Shown here: piece by piece, positions 23,290-32,593 of the stretch
How the letters are laid out: every line of letters starts with the position of its first letter
How positions within the stretch are numbered: position 1 is the first letter of the stretch
Origin: Platanthera guangdongensis
Lineage: Eukaryota; Streptophyta; Magnoliopsida; Asparagales; Orchidaceae
NCBI GenBank assembly: GCA_039583875.1
Contig: CM077150.1
Coordinates: 186,996,375-187,060,374, forward strand
Direction: 5' to 3'
DNA: 64,000 nt
The notes under the pieces: model-generated
The model's database searches: none
What the model was told of the DNA's origin: nothing
What the model saw: the letters and a program-made list of their open reading frames with translations, nothing else
Position numbers and translations under genes: made by a program

Positions 23290-23660
23290 AAAAGTGTCGA
23301 CACATAGACAAGTCTATGTCGACACAGAATAGTGGTGTCGACACTTCAGGAAAAAGGTGTCGACACATCTAGGATGTTGGTGTCGACACTTCAGAATGTT
23401 AGTGTCGACACATGTCAAGTAGGTGTCGACACATCCAATATGGTGTCGACACTTATGTTTTACTCAGAATTTTCTAAGTAAAGTCTCGACAATGTGTCGA
23501 GTTATGTTGTGTCGACACATAACAAGTGTCGACACATAAAATCTGTTGACTAAACTTGTGTCGACACATATGTGTCGAGACATTATAAGTCAGTGTCGAC
23601 ACTTATTGCCAGTGTCGACACATTTTAAGTTAGCTGTCCCGCCTGTTCATCTTCAAAATT
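23290..23660 (+). repeat. internal GTGTCGACAC array upstream of F third ORF
   Basis: About 12 exact GTGTCGACAC copies in ~370 bases between the pol stop and a TATA box, plus variants such as GTCTCGACA and GTGTCGAGAC. The motif is the same as in the F LTRs, with different flanking bases (often CATAT or CTTCAG). One further exact copy lies between the TATA box and the ATG, near 23729. Confidence 0.97.
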
Positions 23661-23667
23661 AGAAAGG

Positions 23668-23676
23668 TATAAATAG
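23668..23676 (+). promoter_or_regulatory. TATA box of probable internal promoter for F third ORF
   Basis: TATAAATAG, 106 nt upstream of the ATG at 23774 and just after the internal array, with a pyrimidine-rich leader. The arrangement repeats the array-then-TATA order of the LTR (15963-17040). Promoter activity is inferred, not shown. Confidence 0.65.
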
Positions 23677-23773
23677 GGTTCTGTCTTTGTTTGTCGACAC
23701 GCTTTCAAAGTTTCGAGACCAAAACTACTGTGTCGACACCTCTCTTTTCTAAAGACAAATTCTACAAACCCTA

Positions 23774-26614
23774 ATGGCACCTAAGCTTGAGGAGAACGTT
23801 AACGAAGGATATGAGCTTGTGCGCGGCGCGTTCGACGATGCTGATCCAGAAATCAAGGCAGTAGTAACCCTAGTCGCCGATTCAGGGTTAGAATACTTAG
23901 TTTCAGAACCAACTAAGATATGGAAGAAGGAGGTGCTTGAATTCCTTAATGGAGCTGCAGTAGATGAATCTGGATACAAAATCAAATCCAGAGTTCATGG
24001 AGAAAAGGTTAAGGTAACCCCAAAAAGTCTGAGGAAGATTCTTCAATTGCCAAGAACTCAAGATGAAGAAGAGGTTACAGCTTCAAAGACCAGGGAAGCT
24101 CTTACCTGGTGTGGACTTGATCCAAAGATGAAGATAGGTTCTGTTTTCAACAGGAAAGGCATGAATAATCAAGGAAAGTTCATGTCTGAGATTGTGGGAA
24201 AGGTCTTACTCAGCAAACCTGGAGGGCATGACAGAGTGTCTGCCTATATGTTTGGAATCATGACAAGGATCATACTCACTCTGAAAACAGACTGGTCAAT
24301 AGTGGTTTATGAGAAGATTAAGGAGAGCTTGAAGAAGCCCAATCTGGGCAGAATCATCAGTCTATACCTAGCTGGTGTGATACCAGAGGTAATGAGTACT
24401 GCTGCAGGCAGCAAGATAAATCACATGAGGAAGATGGATCTAAGGATCTTTTCAGATGGGACAGGGTGTTGTCCAAGGAAATGGCCAACCCCTGAGAAGA
24501 CAGTTACTAAGAAAGATACTCCTCCAAAGAAGAAAAGGAAGATAGCTCCTGTGGAACAAGTCTCCACAAGTAGTTCTGGAAGTGAAGAACAGGTTGTTTT
24601 CACTCCTGATGATCAAGAGGAAGAGCCAGTAGTGAAGACTCCTGCTGCTCAAGAGATTGCTGAGATCCAGGGGGAGCTGCCTCAAGCTAGCCCCATCCAC
24701 AAGGATCAAAGCCAGGGGGAGCCTCCAGCTGTAGAAGAACCCTCTACACTGGACAGTGAGCAAGCCACCATCATCATCCAAGAGGTACTCACTGACCTAA
24801 ATACTTTAGCATATCTTATAGAAGATGCTGATTTGTCTGATGTTCCTCAGCAAACTCAGCTGCCTAGTCAAGCTCCAGATGTTGTTATAAAAGACACATC
24901 TGCTGTACAAGAAGAGATTCCTGATCCAGTAGTTGAAGAGCAAAGAATGTCTCCAGCTTCTTCACCCCCTGAATACACCATGGAAGATTTATTTCTAAAT
25001 CTAGATCAAGCAGATTTTGACATGGAAATTGATGCTGCTAAAGGAGAGAATGCTGCTGCTGAGGGGGAGCAAATACAAGTTCTGGAAGAGCCTATAAGGC
25101 AAGAAACTGAGAAGGCACAAGATGTGCAAGCTGACAAGCCTCAAAGCCCTAAGGATAGGGTTGACATAGCCAGCACTTCTGCCTCTGAAGATGAGGAGAG
25201 TGCTAGGGCAAAGAAGAAGAAACTGTATGTCTTCAAAAGAAGAAGTCAAAGTTATAAGAAGGCTCTGCAATCAATTGCATCACAGCCTATAGTTCAGCAA
25301 GCTCCAACTGCTGATTATAGTGCTTTAATGGTTGCACTACAGATAAAGTTGGATGAGCAAAGGCAGGCCATAGAGAAGTATGTAGATGAAGGGCAGAAAT
25401 CACTTCAATTTGATCTGGCCCAGGAAATAAAGTCTATAAGGTTTGAAATGAACCTTAACAAAAAGGAAATGACTGATTGCTTCCACAAAGGTGGAAATGC
25501 AGTGGTGTATTTGGCAACACACCAAGAGAAGATCAAGGCACAGGTGGATGATATAGCATTGAAACAAGGATATGTTCTTGAGAATCAATTAAGAATGAAT
25601 GACAATTTGACTGCCTCTCATAATGCTATAGTCACTGAGTTGAAGAACAAGGCTGCTGAACCTTCTACATCTACTGCTGCTGCTAAAGCTGATTTTGATA
25701 AAGTATTTCAAGAGGAAATTTTTGCTGTAAAGACTGCAATCCAAGCATCCCAGAAAGCCATCTCTGAACAACTTACAAAGCTCAAACCTTACTTTAAAGA
25801 AGGAATCAGATACTTGGATAGTCAAATCAGATTTCAAAAGGATGATGTCAGAGATCATATGGCTAGAGAAGTCATAAAGGGGGAGAGAGTGTTAGTCAAG
25901 GCAAGTTCTGATCATGCAAAATGGATATCAAATTCAATCAGGGCTACACTTGGATACCCTCCTCTGTGTGATGACCAAGATGTTGCTGAATCAGGCATTA
26001 ACCCTGCCTATCTTGGAGGTGAGCAACCAGAAGTAGCTCAGGTCATTTATCCACCCACAGACTTTGAAATGATTCATGCTGAGGTACAGACCATGTACAG
26101 CCCATCTGGGGGCAAGGACAATGTCCATATTGAAAAGGTTGTTCAACCTATATCTGAAGCCATGCAAGAGGCTCTACAGAAAGAGGAAGAGACAAGGTTG
26201 TCCAAAAAGAGGTTTAGGGAACAAGCAGAACAAAGGCCAGACTTTGAACAGTGGAGCCCTACCTCTAGGAATATAATTTTAACTGCCTGGAAAGCTGCCA
26301 AGGACAATACTCATGACAGGAACAAGTGGTTCTCTGAAGCAGAATGGAGAAAACATGAGATCAAGCAGGAAGCAATAGTTCAGTATAGAAGAAAGGCAAA
26401 GATGGGAAAGCTACCTCCTACTGCAGTGGAGCCTAGCAAGTACTTTCCTAAGCCATATCACTATTTTGAGAGGCAGAAGATCAAAGCTGAAGAGCTTAAG
26501 AAGAAGGACTTGAAAGGAAAGAAGCATGCTGATGCTGAAACTGCTGATGCCCCTGTCAAAGCTCAAGTTCAAGCTGGCAAGGGAATAGTTATCAAGGAAC
26601 CTGACCAGAACTAG
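23774..26614 (+). CDS. third ORF of SIRE-type element F (env position), nuclear-type features
   Basis: 946 codons, ATG at 23774 in a good context (CCTAATGGC), stop at 26614. It occupies the place of the env-like ORF of SIRE/Maximus elements. Residues about 30-210 form a folded-looking domain with VLEFLNGAA and RVHGEKVKVTPKSL; it aligns with the minus-strand C relic (50092-52519) and resembles the Athila ORF at 63381. PPKKKRKIAP (PKKKRK at residues 251-256) is a classic nuclear signal and a second basic cluster follows (RAKKKKLYVFKRRSQ, about residue 476). Residues about 270-475 are acidic and Glu/Pro-rich; the C-terminal half is charged and probably coiled coil. I see no signal peptide or membrane segment, so an envelope role looks unlikely. 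Function unknown. Confidence 0.85.
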   Translation: MAPKLEENVNEGYELVRGAFDDADPEIKAVVTLVADSGLEYLVSEPTKIWKKEVLEFLNGAAVDESGYKIKSRVHGEKVKVTPKSLRKILQLPRTQDEEEVTASKTREALTWCGLDPKMKIGSVFNRKGMNNQGKFMSEIVGKVLLSKPGGHDRVSAYMFGIMTRIILTLKTDWSIVVYEKIKESLKKPNLGRIISLYLAGVIPEVMSTAAGSKINHMRKMDLRIFSDGTGCCPRKWPTPEKTVTKKDTPPKKKRKIAPVEQVSTSSSGSEEQVVFTPDDQEEEPVVKTPAAQEIAEIQGELPQASPIHKDQSQGEPPAVEEPSTLDSEQATIIIQEVLTDLNTLAYLIEDADLSDVPQQTQLPSQAPDVVIKDTSAVQEEIPDPVVEEQRMSPASSPPEYTMEDLFLNLDQADFDMEIDAAKGENAAAEGEQIQVLEEPIRQETEKAQDVQADKPQSPKDRVDIASTSASEDEESARAKKKKLYVFKRRSQSYKKALQSIASQPIVQQAPTADYSALMVALQIKLDEQRQAIEKYVDEGQKSLQFDLAQEIKSIRFEMNLNKKEMTDCFHKGGNAVVYLATHQEKIKAQVDDIALKQGYVLENQLRMNDNLTASHNAIVTELKNKAAEPSTSTAAAKADFDKVFQEEIFAVKTAIQASQKAISEQLTKLKPYFKEGIRYLDSQIRFQKDDVRDHMAREVIKGERVLVKASSDHAKWISNSIRATLGYPPLCDDQDVAESGINPAYLGGEQPEVAQVIYPPTDFEMIHAEVQTMYSPSGGKDNVHIEKVVQPISEAMQEALQKEEETRLSKKRFREQAEQRPDFEQWSPTSRNIILTAWKAAKDNTHDRNKWFSEAEWRKHEIKQEAIVQYRRKAKMGKLPPTAVEPSKYFPKPYHYFERQKIKAEELKKKDLKGKKHADAETADAPVKAQVQAGKGIVIKEPDQN

Positions 26615-26916
26615 ATTAAGAATTTACTTGAAGATTATTTTGTAATCTGTTTGAATGTAAAACATTTTTGTGAACTACTGAGAAATGTATAAGTCACATG
26701 TTAGAACAATATATGATTCATATATTTCATGTTTGTTCTGTGAATGTGTCTATTTCTTATTGTTCTGTGTTGATGTATGTGTATACATGTGTGAATTAAT
26801 ACATGTTTATGTTTACCCTGCTGAATTTATCCTGCTTTACATCATTTTGTAATTTTTAATTATGAATGGTGTATATCATTGACTAAGGGTTATGACTTCT
26901 CCAAATAGGGGGAGAT
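26615..26916 (+). other. 3' untranslated region and polypurine tract of F
   Basis: AT-rich non-coding stretch ending in AAATAGGGGGAGAT (26903-26916) directly before the 3' LTR, a typical plus-strand priming tract. Confidence 0.9.
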
Positions 26917-29042
26917 TGTTGGGTACATTGGTCAAATGTACCTGATTTGAAGAAGCCTCACCCAACTCAATGATATACATCATAATGTATTTGATGTATG
27001 TTGAGTTTACTTGTGCAGGTTAAGAAATCACTGGACTGAAGCAAAAAGTTTCTAAGTCCATGTGTCGACACCCAGAGGGAAAGTGTCGACACTTAAGAAG
27101 ACTTGTGTCGACACCCAGACAAGCAGTGTCGACACTTGGAGTCATTGTGTCGACACCTGGGATGCAGAGTCGACACCAGACAGAAAGTGTCGACACTTGG
27201 AGTCTGTGTCGACACCAGGGATGCAGAGTCGACACCAGACAGAAAGTGTCGACACTTGGAGCTGTGTCGACACTCAGTGAAGAAAAGTGCAGACAGAAAG
27301 TGTCGACACTTGGAGCTGTGTCGACACCCAGTAAAGCTGTGTCTACACCAGAAAGTGTCGACACTTGGAGCTGTGTCGACACTCAGCAAAAGTCTGCAGA
27401 GACTAAGTTAAAGTGTCGACACTCAGAACAATGTGTCGACACTCAACAGAAGAGTCAGCACTTGAAGTATGTGTCGACACCCAGCACAATGTGTCGACAC
27501 TTAGCTAAAGACTCTACACTTGAAGAAAGTGTCGACACAAGGAGCTGTGTCGACACTTAGCAAAGATCAGAAAGATCAACAAAATTATTCTAAGTACAAG
27601 TGTCGACACTAAGGGAATGTGTCGACACTCAGCTGAAGTCTCAACAAGAAGAAGGTGTGTCGACACAAGGAGCTGTGTCGACACTCAGCAAGTATCAACA
27701 TAGAAGACTATGTGTCGACACCAAGAAGTAGTGTCGACACTTGACCGATTCAACACAAGAAGTTGTGTCGACACAAAGGTGATGTGTCGACACTTAGAAG
27801 AATTCAGCAAAAGCTAGAAGATCAAGTACTTGTGTCGACACTCAATTTCAGTGTCGACACCTGAAGAAGAATCTGTGTCGAGATATACAAGGAGTTGTGT
27901 CGACACCTTGTAGACTTGTGTCGACACCTTGTAGACTTGTGTCGACACTTACACAGCATGTGTCAACACTTGGTCTATAAGTGTCGACACTTAAAGACAG
28001 AAAGTCTCGACACTTTCAGACAGTTAGAGATTTTCAAGAAATGACTGGATGACTTGACAGCTGCCGTTCCAGCCGGTCTACAGCACCTGTCAGAGATATC
28101 AGAAGTCAGTTATGGACCGAACCAGCCGGTTACCATGAAGAAGGCCTATAAATAGGCACCTTCAGTTTACAGAAAAACAGAAGTTCAAGAGTGGTTCAGA
28201 TTGATCACATTGCTGAAGAACAAGTTATCAAAGTGGTACCAAGAGTATCAACACAAGAAGATCTTGCAGTCCAAGTGCAGATCTAAGAAGTTGGAGAGAG
28301 AGGGCTCCATCCAAGAAATCAGCCTCTGGAACTAGGCTGAGAAGAAGGATTCAGATTCATTCTGGATCTTAAGTGGCAGAGGTCAAGGAACTACTGCAGG
28401 AGGATTCAGTCTTATTCAGTTCTACTCAAGAAGCTTTGAAGAAAGCTAAGTCAGATTGAATCCAGCTGAGTTCTTCCAAGAACTCATCAAGAAACTCTCA
28501 ACTCCCCTCTTTTATTTCTGAGTTGTTGAGTTAATATTTGTAATACATTTTTAACTTGTAGGATCCTTTGGATCTGAGTGAATTGTAAGCCTATAATTAT
28601 AAAGGCTGAGGGTAGGGCTAGAGAGCCTGAGTGTAGGAGATTGAGATCTCTGAGTGTAGGCCTTGGTTGGCTGAGTGTAGGCCTTGGTTCGCTCAGTGTA
28701 GGCCTTGATTGGCTGAGTGTAGGCTTTGGGATAAAGCTGAGTTGTAAGGCTTTGGGCCTGAGGTGTAGGAACCAATTTGGGTTCTGAGACAGTGGAGGAG
28801 TTTGGCCGAATCTAGTACACTGCTAGATAGGCGAAGGGGGAAAGTGGATGTACCCATATCTTGGGGAACCACTATAAACCACTGTGTATGCTGTGCTGTG
28901 CTGTGCTGTGATTATTGCTGTGTTTGCTGTGATAGAATAAGTTAGAAAGCTGTGTTAGAAACTGTTGGCTGCCATTAAAGTTTAAAAAGGATTAGGTCAC
29001 CTATTCACCCCCCCTCTAGGTGTTTAGGTACCATATCTTTCA
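26917..29042 (+). mobile_element. 3' LTR of SIRE-type Copia element F
   Basis: 2126 bp, TGTTGGG...ATCTTTCA, almost identical to 15820-17931. The array is at 27063-28015 and the TATA box near 28148. The two LTRs differ mainly by small insertions or losses of array units: one duplicates a ~74-bp block near 16021-16140, the other a different block near 27170-27245. Confidence 0.97.
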
Positions 29043-29047
29043 ATCCT
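29043..29047. repeat. target-site duplication of F, right copy
   Basis: ATCCT, identical to 15815-15819. L sequence resumes here. Confidence 0.95.
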
Positions 29048-29393
29048 CCTCCAAATGGCGCTGAAATTCTGCGCAATCTTTCAACACGTGGTCGGTGCTA
29101 CGACAACACAAACATTGTTTTCTAGTACTCCTCGATCCAGGTGGGACCGGAGAGGAATAAGAAAAAGATGAATGCGTAGAAGAGGAGTGACCATAAGACA
29201 TAGGTTGGGTGTATGAAGTACCATAAGAAGACGGTGCTCCATACACAGAACCACAAGAATTATGCTCCCAATCTTCAGTGGGGCACTCATCACTACCATG
29301 CCTATAATCTCCGCACCATCGACAACGAATATTCATATAATAATACATGGTGCAACAACAAGAATTCACCAGCAGAAAGTTTCTAAGCAACAA
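29048..29393 (-). pseudogene. two-zinc-knuckle ORF of L, split by insertion of F
   Basis: On the minus strand the frame encodes CRWCGDYRHGSDEC and, about 70 residues later, CLCCRSTDHVLKDC: two CX2CX4HX4C knuckles separated by a Ser/Tyr/Gly-rich linker. Upstream context gives more than one possible ATG (29393 or a later one shortly before the first knuckle). The frame runs to the F boundary and would continue in the same frame for about 30 more codons at 15814-15730 before a stop. With no RT or integrase near, this is probably a nucleocapsid-like protein for RNA binding. The split leaves it broken here. Confidence 0.6.
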
Positions 29394-29599
29394 TTAAGTA
29401 CACACCACAGATAAAAGAATAGGAAAACCTGCTACAAAAATATTAAAACTAGAATAAGAACAAATAAAAAAGGAAACAAATTCTAAAAACTAAAGCAAAG
29501 AAGAAACATGAAATATACAAATGGAAAAGGGCTTCTATATCCTATCTCCCACTCCAAAAACTCACATGACTGTGTTCCCCGGCAACGGCGCCAAAAACT
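29394..29599 (-). other. leader of L between primer site and first ORF
   Basis: Non-coding AT-rich leader. The primer binding site lies at its outer edge, next to the 5' LTR. Confidence 0.6.
29577..29593 (-). promoter_or_regulatory. primer binding site of L, Athila/Tat type
   Basis: The minus strand reads TGGCGCCGTTGCCGGGG starting seven bases after the LTR end (AGCATCA, then AGTTTT). Athila element E has the same site after its own LTR at 56846. This sequence is the usual Athila/Tat primer site (tRNA-Asp type, from memory). Confidence 0.88.
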
Positions 29600-31164
29600 T
29601 GATGCTAAAGATCACGGCAGTGAACCGGTCGCATAAGTAATATAAAATGGGCGAGTTTTCCCAAGTATCGATCTCTCAAGGAACACAGTAAGGTGGAGTA
29701 ATCTCGAGGAGGACTTGAGATTGAATTCCTCAAGGTCGGCGATAACAATGGGGGTTTTGATTGTTGCGATAAAAAGAAAGTGAAAATCTAACAACTACAC
29801 TTATGCAACGCCGCTATACGATGCTTCGCCTGGCGGGATGGAAGACTAGTCGGGCCGCTATGCACTGAATCACTAGGTGGATGGGCGAGTAGGCTTGTGC
29901 ATGAGGTGGTGAGAACGGTAAAATGACGGTCGTGAGAACCTCTTCGCTACGCATGCCACTAGCAATTGCTAGTGCGTCAAGGGTGGATGGTGGTGGATGA
30001 AATATGGCGCACCTCAAGCAACTAAAGCGTAAAACAATGCAGAATCACATAGACATGAATCTAATAAAGTTTACATCTAAAGTGCAACAACATAAATATA
30101 AATGAAGTTTTAACACACATATACAACAAATAAAAGAAGAACAAGTCAAGAGATCGACCGAATCTGAAGTCTTGCTGAGGATTCACAGTTGGAATCGTCG
30201 GGTTGTCAATCCGCGTCCAAGCTCGGTCCTCAACTGCGCCTGGGGTAGAGAAGGGCTGTCACCATCTTCCAATGACCCGTCTTCTTCGTGTCACTATAAC
30301 GGACGAAAGTTGCAAGCTTCCCTTTGCTTGATCGCTATGGCGTTGAAGCTTGAAATGAACCCAAGAGATGATGGTGGAGGCCGAGAGGAAGCTCCGACTT
30401 GGATCTGGCGGTGAAAGCTTTACCGGAGCACCTCCCTAGGGTGGAAGATGATGAAAATGGCAGAGAAGGCAGAAAACGGCGGAGAAATGTCGAGCGATCC
30501 AAATATTCCGAATTAGGGCGAGACCTGTGATATTTATACAAAGCAGAATTGAACAATGCACACGATCACGGTTGCAAAACCAGTGGTCGTGTGCAATATG
30601 TCCAGTGATCGTGCGCACTGGCATGGCAGATTAGGAAGAAGAACTGGGATAACGCGCACGAGCAGTGGCGCATGACCATTGGTCGTGCGCACTAAGTTCA
30701 ATGGTCGTGTGATTACCCTAGACAGGACTCCAGGAAAAGAGGAATCAATGCACATGATCAGTGGCGCACCACCATTGGTCGTGCGCACTATGAACAGTGG
30801 TCGTGCGATTGCCCTAGGCTGATTCTGGAAATCAGGGTACATTGCGCACGATCATCGGCGCACCACCAGTGGTCGTGCGCACTATATCCGATGATCGTGC
30901 GCAGTATTCCTGCTTCAAAATGTCGCCGGAACACGCACACGACCCCTAAACCCAGCACTGATATATGTAGACATTCCAGACGAGCACAAAAAGGAGTACA
31001 AACAATAAAAGTACAAAAATACACAACCACGACCCAAAGTGAGCACTTCCTATGGAAATATAGATAAGATGAAATATGAACGATATAGAACTAAAAGTGA
31101 AGTGCAAACGTGTGAAAACTAGCCCAGATGAGTCCGAAAAACCCTATATAAATCGGACTCATCA
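29600..31164 (-). mobile_element. 5' LTR of non-autonomous element L
   Basis: 1565 bp, partner of 11494-13055. On the minus strand it begins TGATGAGTCC at 31164 and ends AGCATCA at 29600, next to the primer site. Array at 30545-30905 and TATA box at 30531-30539. The two LTRs differ by scattered substitutions, more than the F pair does, fitting F being the later insertion. Confidence 0.88.
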
Positions 31165-31169
31165 TATAG
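31165..31169. repeat. target-site duplication of L, right copy
   Basis: TATAG, one mismatch against CATAG at 11489-11493. Confidence 0.65.
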
Positions 31170-32588
31170 CCCGACGAGTGCGCCTACCGGACAGCTCAGA
31201 GATGACTGCAACCGCTATGTGTGAGTTCGAGATATATATTTAAGGAAGGACCTTTGATACGCCTGCCACGGTCTTGAGAATGCCGGAGTTTGACATCATT
31301 TTGGGCATGGCGTGGTTGGACTGGCACTTTCGCAAGGATTGATTGTGCAGAGAAATGAATCTACTTGAGACATGGAGACTCTGACGTCTTCCAAGGAATT
31401 AGTTTCGCACCTCGTATGTTGTTATCCTTAGTGCATACAGTAAAAGCCCATATGAAGGGGGATGAAGTCTTCATGATCTGGTTCGAGTTGAAGGAGATAG
31501 CATTGGATATAAAAGACGTACGGGTAGTGCGGGACTTCCCCGAGGTATTTCCTGAGAAACTGCTAGGATTACCCCCGCATAGAGAGGTTGACTTCCAGAT
31601 TAATCTAGTACCGGGTGCCAAGCCGGTATCCAAGGCCCCTTACCAAATGGCCCCGAAGGAACTCGGGGAGTTTAGAGTTCAACTGCAAGAACTGGTGGAG
31701 TCAGGGTTCGTTCGCCCCAGTTCGTCACCCTGGGGAGCCCCTGTATTGTTCGAGAAGAAGAAGGATGGAACCCTGCGTTTGTGCATAGATTATCGGGAAC
31801 TCAATCGGCTGACAGTGCGGAACACTTATCTGCTACCTCGGATCGACAAGTTGTTCGATCAACTAGTGGGAGCGCATTGGTTTTCTAAGCTGGACTTGCA
31901 CTCAGGGTATTATCAGTTGAGAATACGAGAATGGGACATCCAGAAAACGGCCTTTAGTTCAAGATATGGGTTGTACGAGTTCACTGTAATGCCGCTTGGG
32001 CTCACAAATGCCCCTTCAGCCTTCATGAGTCTGATGAACAAGGTGTTTGAACCTTATTTGGATGTCTTTGTCATTGTTTTCATCAACGACATCTTGGTCT
32101 GCTAAAAGACGGAGGAGGAGCATGTTGAGCACTTGACCTTGGTATTATAGAAGTTAAAAGAACACACCTTGTTCGCCAAGTTCAGCAAGTGCGAATTCTG
32201 GCTTAAATAGGTTGCTTTCTTGGGGCATGTGATCAGTGGAGAAGGACTAGCGGTGGATCCGACCAAGGTGCGTGCCGTGAAGGAGTGGTCGCCCTTGAAG
32301 TCGGTGACTGATGTGAGGAGCTTCCTTGGACTTGCCGGGTACTACCGTAAGTTCCTAAAAGGATTTTCAAAGATTGCTCTTCCTCTTACTTCATTAACGA
32401 AGAAAGGTGTGCCATTTGAGTGGACACCCCAATGTGAAGCGGCGTTCCAGGAGCTGAAGGATAGACTTACCTCCGCACCCATCCTTGCACTTCCATCTGG
32501 GAAGGAAGGATTTCAAGTCTACACTGACGCATCATATCAAGGGATGGGAGCGGTGTTGATGCAGCACAGACACGTGATTGCCTACGCT
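31170..32588 (+). pseudogene. pol: protease C-terminal part, RT and start of RNase H of element A
   Basis: Resumes A after L. The protease end includes MPEFDIILGMAWL. RT follows in 31365-32105 with [32 protein letters not shown] and [13 protein letters not shown]. The catalytic FIDD box reads FIND: the first Asp is Asn (AAC at 32085), and a stop follows at 32103. A second frame from 32220 to 32588 covers [29 protein letters not shown] and the start of RNase H with [16 protein letters not shown]. The frame then meets the B insertion at 32594. Tekay-type order and chromovirus relatedness are clear from B. The RT is predicted inactive. Confidence 0.85.
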
Positions 32589-32593
32589 TCAAA
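32589..32593. repeat. target-site duplication of B, left copy
   Basis: TCAAA here and TCAAG at 46962-46966, one mismatch in five. The A RNase H reading frame continues across the two sides of B, supporting the site. Confidence 0.75.

Noticed and set aside
23774..26614. Calling the F third ORF an envelope glycoprotein
   Set aside because: No signal peptide, membrane span or cysteine-rich ectodomain is visible, and it has a nuclear signal; only its position is env-like.
29577..29593. tRNA genes at primer sites (17934, 29577, 56846)
   Set aside because: Only 12-18 bases complementary to tRNA 3' ends are present; there is no cloverleaf.
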